Of a DNA stretch of 52,116 nucleotides, positions 47,878 through 52,116 are shown piece after piece. Position 1 is the stretch's first letter; each line of letters begins with the position of its first letter. Under the pieces are notes generated by a model. The model made no database searches. It was not told the DNA's origin and was given only the letters and a program-made list of their open reading frames with translations. Source of the stretch: Enhygromyxa salina (lineage in GTDB: Bacteria; Myxococcota_A; Polyangia; Nannocystales; Nannocystaceae); assembly GCF_002994615.1 (NCBI RefSeq), contig NZ_PVNK01000293.1:1-52116 (forward strand), in the 5' to 3' direction. The translations under genes were made by a program, and so were the position numbers.

Positions 47878-48621
47878 TCATGAAGCGATCGGGCTCTCGG
47901 ACATCAACGCGTTCCACAGCGTCGTCCACGTCCCCCACGCGTGGCCGCCCGGGGCCGTCTTGACGTGCGAGACCGGCAGACCGCCAGCCAGGATCCGGTG
48001 GGCCCGGGCGCCGAAGTCATCCTCGCCGTACATGAGGTAGAGCTCGGTCTCGCCGGCGCCCTGCTGTGCGCTGATCTGCTGGAGCATGCGCCAGATCTCG
48101 ATGTCCCAGCGCGCGTCGTCGATCTCGGCCGGAGGCTGCCAGGCCGCGAGCCCGCCCGCGCGCTCGATCTCGCCGAGGATCTTGCGACGGCCGAGGTAGG
48201 GCGCCATCAGGATCAGCCCGTCGACCTCCTCGGGGTAGGTCCACGTCGTCAGCAGCGCCCCGAGCCCGCCCATCGAGATCCCGACCAACCAGATCTCCTC
48301 GTAGCGATCGCGGTTGGGTGCAAGGACGTCGTGCTCCAAGCGCTCGAGCAGGGTCCGCGAGCGGTAGTAGCCGATGTGGGCGTCGACCTCGAGCATGTCG
48401 ACGTCCATGCCGCTGTCGCGCATGGTCTGCACGAAGCCGTGCTTGTCGTAGGTCCCGACTCGATCTCCGGCGCCGGGCAGCATGATGACCAGCGCGCGGG
48501 CGTGGTCGCCGTCGCCGCCGTAGGCCGCCGTGGGGATCGGCGCCTCCAGCTGCCCCGCGCAGCCGGACAACACCGAGACCAGACTGGAGACGAAGACGAC
48601 GCGGGTGCCGAGGGTAGCCAT
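47878..48621 (-). CDS. Alpha/beta-hydrolase lipoprotein
   Basis: 247 residues. ATG 48621 is preferred for a strong AGAGGTGAG site upstream and a signal ending in LSGC. The fold motif is WLVGISMGGLGALL with nucleophile Ser in G-x-S-x-G; Asp in MYGEDDFG; His in PGGHAWGTW. VIMLPGAGDRVGTY is the oxyanion-hole strand. It is likely an envelope esterase or lipase-like enzyme; substrate unknown. The divergent lipoprotein begins at 48993. Confidence 0.82.
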   Translation of the reverse strand: MATLGTRVVFVSSLVSVLSGCAGQLEAPIPTAAYGGDGDHARALVIMLPGAGDRVGTYDKHGFVQTMRDSGMDVDMLEVDAHIGYYRSRTLLERLEHDVLAPNRDRYEEIWLVGISMGGLGALLTTWTYPEEVDGLILMAPYLGRRKILGEIERAGGLAAWQPPAEIDDARWDIEIWRMLQQISAQQGAGETELYLMYGEDDFGARAHRILAGGLPVSHVKTAPGGHAWGTWTTLWNALMSESPIAS

Positions 48622-48992
48622 CGTGCTCACCTCTTTCGCGTAGCATGGGCCGTCGGGTCGCGCAGCTTCGAGGCCCGCGCCGTGCGATCGCAATTGGAGC
48701 CGGGCGCCCATGGAGACCCACGGGGTCGGCTTTGTCGAAGGCGACCTCCCCTCGCTCTCGGTCGGCCTCGTCCCCGAGTTCATGGCTGCCGGGCTGCGCG
48801 CTGCCAACGAGCTCGTCGAGACCCGCGGTGATCCTCGACGAGCTCAGCGCCGCGGACGCCCGCCAGTCGTCGAGCGCTTCGCAAGCATCGGCGCCGACGA
48901 GGCGGACGCTCGTCGAGGCCCGGGTCACAGACGCCTCCAAGCCCGTCTGAACCGTGTTGCCGTTCGAGTCGGCGCCGTGGTAGCTCGGAGTC
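48622..48992. other. Intergenic region, possible decayed gene
   Basis: 371 bp between two divergent lipoprotein genes. The upstream RBS AGAGGTGAG (minus strand) belongs to the hydrolase and CGGAG to the + strand gene at 48993. The + strand from 48710 reads METHGVGFVEGDLPSLSVGL and, in another frame, VILDELSAADARQSS, which could be a frameshifted gene remnant, but neither is supported well enough to call. Confidence 0.3.
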
Positions 48993-50831
48993 ATGCGCCG
49001 CACGATCCTCACGGTACTGATGGGCCTGGCGTGCGGCTGCTATCTGCTCAGCGACGAGCCCAAGGCGCGCAAAAAGACCGACGCCGGGGCGAAGGGCGAG
49101 GTCGAGCGAGACACTCCCGCGGCCGACGCCGGGGACACGCCCGCGGGCCAGACGGCCGAGCCCGAGGGCCAGGCGAGCGAGTGCCCCACGGTCCTGACCG
49201 GCGTCGAGACCAAGGCGCGGACGATCGCGTCGAGCTGCGCGCCGGTCCGCGTCCGCGGGCTCTACCGCGTCGACGGCGGGACCTTGAGGATCGAGCCTGG
49301 CGTCGAGCTGCGCTTCGAGCCCGGCGCCGTGCTCGAGGTCGGCCGGGATCAGCCCGGCACGATCACCGTCGCCGGGACCGTGGACCAGCCCGTGCGGATG
49401 ATCGCCGACTCGGTCAGCGACAGCGGCGGGTGGAAGGGCGTGCGCCTCCACGCCCACGCCGACGGCTCGTCGCTCGAGCACCTCGAGATCGCCAGCGCCG
49501 GGACCGAGGACCACGCCTCGCTGTGGATCGAGGCCGCCGAGGTCAAGCTCGTCGGCCTGATTGTGCGCAGCCCGACCGCGCTCGCCCTCGAGCTCGTCGG
49601 CGAGCGCGGGCCCGAGCTGCTCGGCGCCGAGCTCTCGGGCGCGGGCGTGGTCGCGCGCGCGACCCCAGCCGCCGCCGCCGGGCTCCACGATCTGAAGCTC
49701 GAGCCGACCGCGCGCGTGGCCATCGCGGCCGGGCGCGTGGCCACGACGCTCGAGTGGCCCCCGAACGCCTACCGGATCGAGGGTGTCCTCCGGGTCGAGG
49801 GCGAGGCCGGCCTGCCCGCGCAGCTGTCGCTCACCCCCGGCACCACCCTCGACTTCACGCCCGACGCCCGCGTCGTGATCGGGGGCTTGGGGCCGGGCTC
49901 GCTCAGCGCCAGCGCCAGCCCGCCGCCCCCCGAAGGCGCGCCGCCACCACCACCGGGGGCCAGCGGGCGGATCGAGCTGCGCGCCGCCGAGGACAACCGC
50001 CCAGGCTCGTGGGCCGGGCTCCACGTCCAGGATGAGGGGCGGCTGTCGCTGCGCTACGTCGAGCTCGCCCACGGCGGCGCGCGCGATGAGGGCGTGGTCC
50101 TCGCCGAGGGCAGCGCGAGCCTCTCGCTCGAGGGCTGCCGTTTTCACAGCGACCTCGTCGGAGTCGAGCTGCGCGGCATGGACGTGAGCGTCGAGGCCTT
50201 CGCCAACAACGAATTCACCGCGGTCCCCGTCGCGCTGCGCACGACCCCGGCGCTGCTCGGCGCGCTCGGGCCCGACAACCGCTACGACGAGGCCGCGCAG
50301 ATCCACGTCGAGCGCGGCAAGATCGAGGCCGACGCGACCTGGGCCGCCCAGGCCGCGCCGATCCGGATCCAGGGCGACGTCTTCGTCGACAAGGGCGCGA
50401 CCTTGACCCTGGCCGCGGGCACCAGCTTGCGCTTCGACCCTGGGGTGATCCTCGGCGTCGGCTACTACGAGCGCGCGACGGTGGTCATGAGCGGCAGCGC
50501 CGAACACCCGATCCTGCTCGGGCCCACGCCCAGCTCCGAGGCCAGCTCCGAGGCCAGCTCCGAGGCCGAGGCCCAAGCCGCCTGGGGTGGGATCGTGCTC
50601 GGCACCCACACGACCAAGGCTCGCTTCGAGCACGTGAAGCTGCGTTCAACCGCCAACGACGCGGGCATCGAGCTGCGCGACGCCGCCGACGCGACCCTCG
50701 TGAACGTCGACTGCGCCAGCTGTGCGGGCGCGACCGTGAAGTGGGACTGCGAGTCGACGATCGGCAACATCGCCGTGACCGCCAGCGAGGGCACCGACGC
50801 CGCGATGATCGCCCCGACGCAGTGCAAGTAG
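48993..50831 (+). CDS. Lipoprotein with right-handed beta-helix-like repeats
   Basis: 612 residues. Signal ends in GLACGC, with lipidation probably at the second Cys (Cys16). An acidic Ala/Gly/Glu/Asp spacer follows. The rest has repeating short-strand turns such as GTLRIEPGVELRFEPGAVLEVG, GTITVAGTVDQPVRMIAD, ATLTLAAGTSLRFDPGVILGVG and ATVVMSGSAEHPILLG, typical of parallel beta-helix (pectate-lyase-like, PbH1) folds. A Pro-rich ASPPPPEGAPPPPPG segment interrupts near residue 310, and an SSEASSEASSEAEA stretch near 515. Likely a surface-exposed protein; activity unknown. Confidence 0.78.
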   Translation: MRRTILTVLMGLACGCYLLSDEPKARKKTDAGAKGEVERDTPAADAGDTPAGQTAEPEGQASECPTVLTGVETKARTIASSCAPVRVRGLYRVDGGTLRIEPGVELRFEPGAVLEVGRDQPGTITVAGTVDQPVRMIADSVSDSGGWKGVRLHAHADGSSLEHLEIASAGTEDHASLWIEAAEVKLVGLIVRSPTALALELVGERGPELLGAELSGAGVVARATPAAAAGLHDLKLEPTARVAIAAGRVATTLEWPPNAYRIEGVLRVEGEAGLPAQLSLTPGTTLDFTPDARVVIGGLGPGSLSASASPPPPEGAPPPPPGASGRIELRAAEDNRPGSWAGLHVQDEGRLSLRYVELAHGGARDEGVVLAEGSASLSLEGCRFHSDLVGVELRGMDVSVEAFANNEFTAVPVALRTTPALLGALGPDNRYDEAAQIHVERGKIEADATWAAQAAPIRIQGDVFVDKGATLTLAAGTSLRFDPGVILGVGYYERATVVMSGSAEHPILLGPTPSSEASSEASSEAEAQAAWGGIVLGTHTTKARFEHVKLRSTANDAGIELRDAADATLVNVDCASCAGATVKWDCESTIGNIAVTASEGTDAAMIAPTQCK

Positions 50832-50857
50832 AGTAATACTGAGCACGGATCCGTGCG

Positions 50858-51691
50858 GTGGTGAATCGTTCGCCCGCGCGCATCGTGTGCCCCAAGATGC
50901 CGCTGCTCGAGCTCGCCCTCCTGACCCACTCCCTCGTGGCCCACGGCCAGCTCGATCTCGGCCATCTCGGCCACGCTCTCGCCGCGCCCGTCCACACCCT
51001 GCGAGCCGCCGCCTCCACCCGCCCCGGTCCAGAGCCCTTCACCTACACCAGCGAGGCGCGCGGCGGCGCGGTCCAGTGGGATCCCGGGGCGCCCGCGACC
51101 AAGGCCACCGAGAAGCTGCTCGATCTGGCCGAGGCGATCGACGACACCCGGACCGACACGACCTACTCGCACAGCACCCGGGTCCGGCGCAAAGAGGGCC
51201 TCTATCACTTCGACTGCTCCGGGATGCTCAACTGGATGCTCGCCCGCGTCGACAAGAAGGCGCTCGAGACCCTCGACCGCGAGCGCCCGGTCGCCGCGAC
51301 CTACGTGCGCACGATCCAAAAAGCCCCCACCACCCGCGCACGCCGCGGCTGGCAGCAGGTCGCCGACATCGAGGACGTCGAGCCCGGCGACCTGTTCTCG
51401 TGGCGACGCCCGCCCAACTGGCCCAAGGGCGGCAACACCGGTCACGTCGGCATCGTGATCGCCCGGCCGGCCCCCGTCGCGCACATCGAGAACGCCTACC
51501 TCGTCCGAGTCATCGACTCGACCCGCTACAAGCATCAAGACGACACCCGCGGACCCGACGAGACCGGCTTCGGCATGGGCACGATCTTGTTCATGACCGA
51601 CGACGACCGCCACCCGATCGGCTACGCCTGGCACGGCGCCGACAGCAGCGGGTTCTACCGGACCGACGTCGCCTTCGGCCGGATTCATTAG
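50858..51691 (+). CDS. NlpC/P60-like cysteine peptidase domain protein
   Basis: 277 residues from GTG 50858; ATG 50897 would give MPLLELALLTHSLVAHG as a weak signal peptide. The core has HFDCSGMLNWMLARV (catalytic Cys near residue 119) and NTGHVGIVIARPAPVAHIEN (His), in the order of NlpC/P60-type papain-like enzymes. EPGDLFSWRRPPNW between them is the typical linking segment. These usually cleave peptidoglycan peptides, but some act on small amides. The TAG stop at 51689-51691 abuts the tandem-repeat array. Confidence 0.78.
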   Translation: MVNRSPARIVCPKMPLLELALLTHSLVAHGQLDLGHLGHALAAPVHTLRAAASTRPGPEPFTYTSEARGGAVQWDPGAPATKATEKLLDLAEAIDDTRTDTTYSHSTRVRRKEGLYHFDCSGMLNWMLARVDKKALETLDRERPVAATYVRTIQKAPTTRARRGWQQVADIEDVEPGDLFSWRRPPNWPKGGNTGHVGIVIARPAPVAHIENAYLVRVIDSTRYKHQDDTRGPDETGFGMGTILFMTDDDRHPIGYAWHGADSSGFYRTDVAFGRIH

Positions 51692-52116
51692 GACCCCCAC
51701 AGCCGTCAGCAACTCTGCCACGCACGGCCCCAAGCGGCCGGTCGCTCCTCGCTCCGCTCCTCGCTCGGTGGGCTGGTATGAGCTTCGCCTCCGCCTCCGT
51801 GGCCCCCTAAAGGGGGCTGGTTTGGACCCCCACAGCCGTCAGCAACTCTGCCACGCACGGCCCCAAGCGGCCGGTCGCTCCTCGCTCGGTGGGCTGGTAT
51901 GAGCTTCGCCTCCGCCTCCGTGGCCCCCTAAAGGGGGCTGGTTTGGACCCCCACAGCCGTCAGCAACTCTGCCACGCACGGCCGCAAGCGGCCGGTCGCT
52001 CCTCGCTCCGCTCCTCGCTCGGTGGGCTGGTATGAGCTTCGCCTCCGCCTCCGTGGCCCCCTAAAGGGGGCTGGTTTGGACCCCCACAGCCGTCAGCAAC
52101 TCTGCCACGCACGGCC
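51691..52116. repeat. Tandem array of 121-133-bp units with two hairpins and a micro-ORF
   Basis: Units start at 51691 (133 bp), 51824 (121 bp), 51945 (133 bp) and 52078 (cut by the window end). Unit 2 lacks 12 bp of a CTCGCTCCGCTC slippage region. Each full unit contains GGCCCCAAGCGGCC (GGCCGCAAGCGGCC in unit 3), a small hairpin, and GCCCCC-TAAA-GGGGGC, a perfect 6-bp hairpin. Between them ATGAGCTTCGCCTCCGCC starts a 10-codon frame (MSFASASVAP) whose TAA falls in the second hairpin loop, preceded by GGTGGG. This fills 51692-52116, where no larger gene is seen. Confidence 0.85.

Noticed and set aside
51691..52116. CRISPR array
   Set aside because: Units are 121-133 bp and repeat as a whole; there are no short repeats separated by unique spacers, and no cas genes.

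Overview
The window is very GC-rich (by eye close to 70%). It has dense, mostly short-spaced genes, frequent ATGA start/stop overlaps and many GTG starts. Several lipoproteins carry Asp/Gly/Thr/Glu-rich spacers after the lipobox (GDGDGD, TDTSD types). With the FHA protein, the TPR-metalloprotease lipoprotein, the YHYH lipoprotein and the large number of envelope proteins, this points to a myxobacterium, most likely of the Nannocystis/Plesiocystis/Enhygromyxa group. That placement is inferred from style; no rRNA is present. No tRNA, rRNA or CRISPR array was found.

Layout. 1-5046: a repeat-rich, probably mobile segment. It starts with two direct copies of a ~138-bp unit built around a 40-bp palindrome, followed by a phospholipase C-like phosphoesterase with an inserted lectin-like repeat block and a convergent IS1182-like transposase. 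The segment 302-5026 is bracketed by identical 20-nt direct repeats derived from the palindrome. 5053-12913: membrane protein, molybdopterin oxidoreductase, uncharacterised protein, thioredoxin-like lipoprotein, an acyl-CoA dehydrogenase-like flavoprotein, a CysZ/EI24 membrane protein and an MBL-fold hydrolase. 12910-18159: a TPR/gluzincin lipoprotein coupled to the MBL gene, divergent from a RelA-type (p)ppGpp synthetase. 18422-28297: an Asp-rich protein, a second palindrome copy, an M23 peptidase lipoprotein, a membrane dihaem cytochrome c, a DUF4920-type lipoprotein, tRNA-dihydrouridine synthase, a GIY-YIG protein with a histone-H1-like tail, a short-chain dehydrogenase, a GDGD-repeat lipoprotein, MetF, a 50-residue single-pass membrane protein and a sirtuin. 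28430-38725: a PEP-synthase-like protein, a three-lipoprotein YHYH operon (31075-34060) and an RND efflux pump with its adaptor.

38928-43676: an operon of an ArsI/CadI-like dioxygenase, a SigZ-like sigma factor and an enoyl-CoA hydratase, ending in a 38-bp palindromic terminator; then an IHF-beta-like protein and several uncharacterised proteins. 43777-52116: an FHA protein with five tandem DUF898-like membrane repeats, a CstA transporter, an alpha/beta hydrolase lipoprotein, a beta-helix-like lipoprotein, an NlpC/P60-like protein, and a tandem array of 121-133-bp units that runs off the window edge.

Functional coupling is clearest where start and stop codons overlap: TPR protease to MBL hydrolase (12910-12913), the YHYH trio (31821-31824 and 33353-33356), RND adaptor to pump (37190-37193) and SigZ to enoyl-CoA hydratase (40030-40033). 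The best candidates for undescribed biology are the YHYH lipoprotein operon, the FHA/5xDUF898 protein, the lectin-in-phospholipase protein with its repeat-bounded segment, and the terminal micro-ORF/hairpin tandem array.
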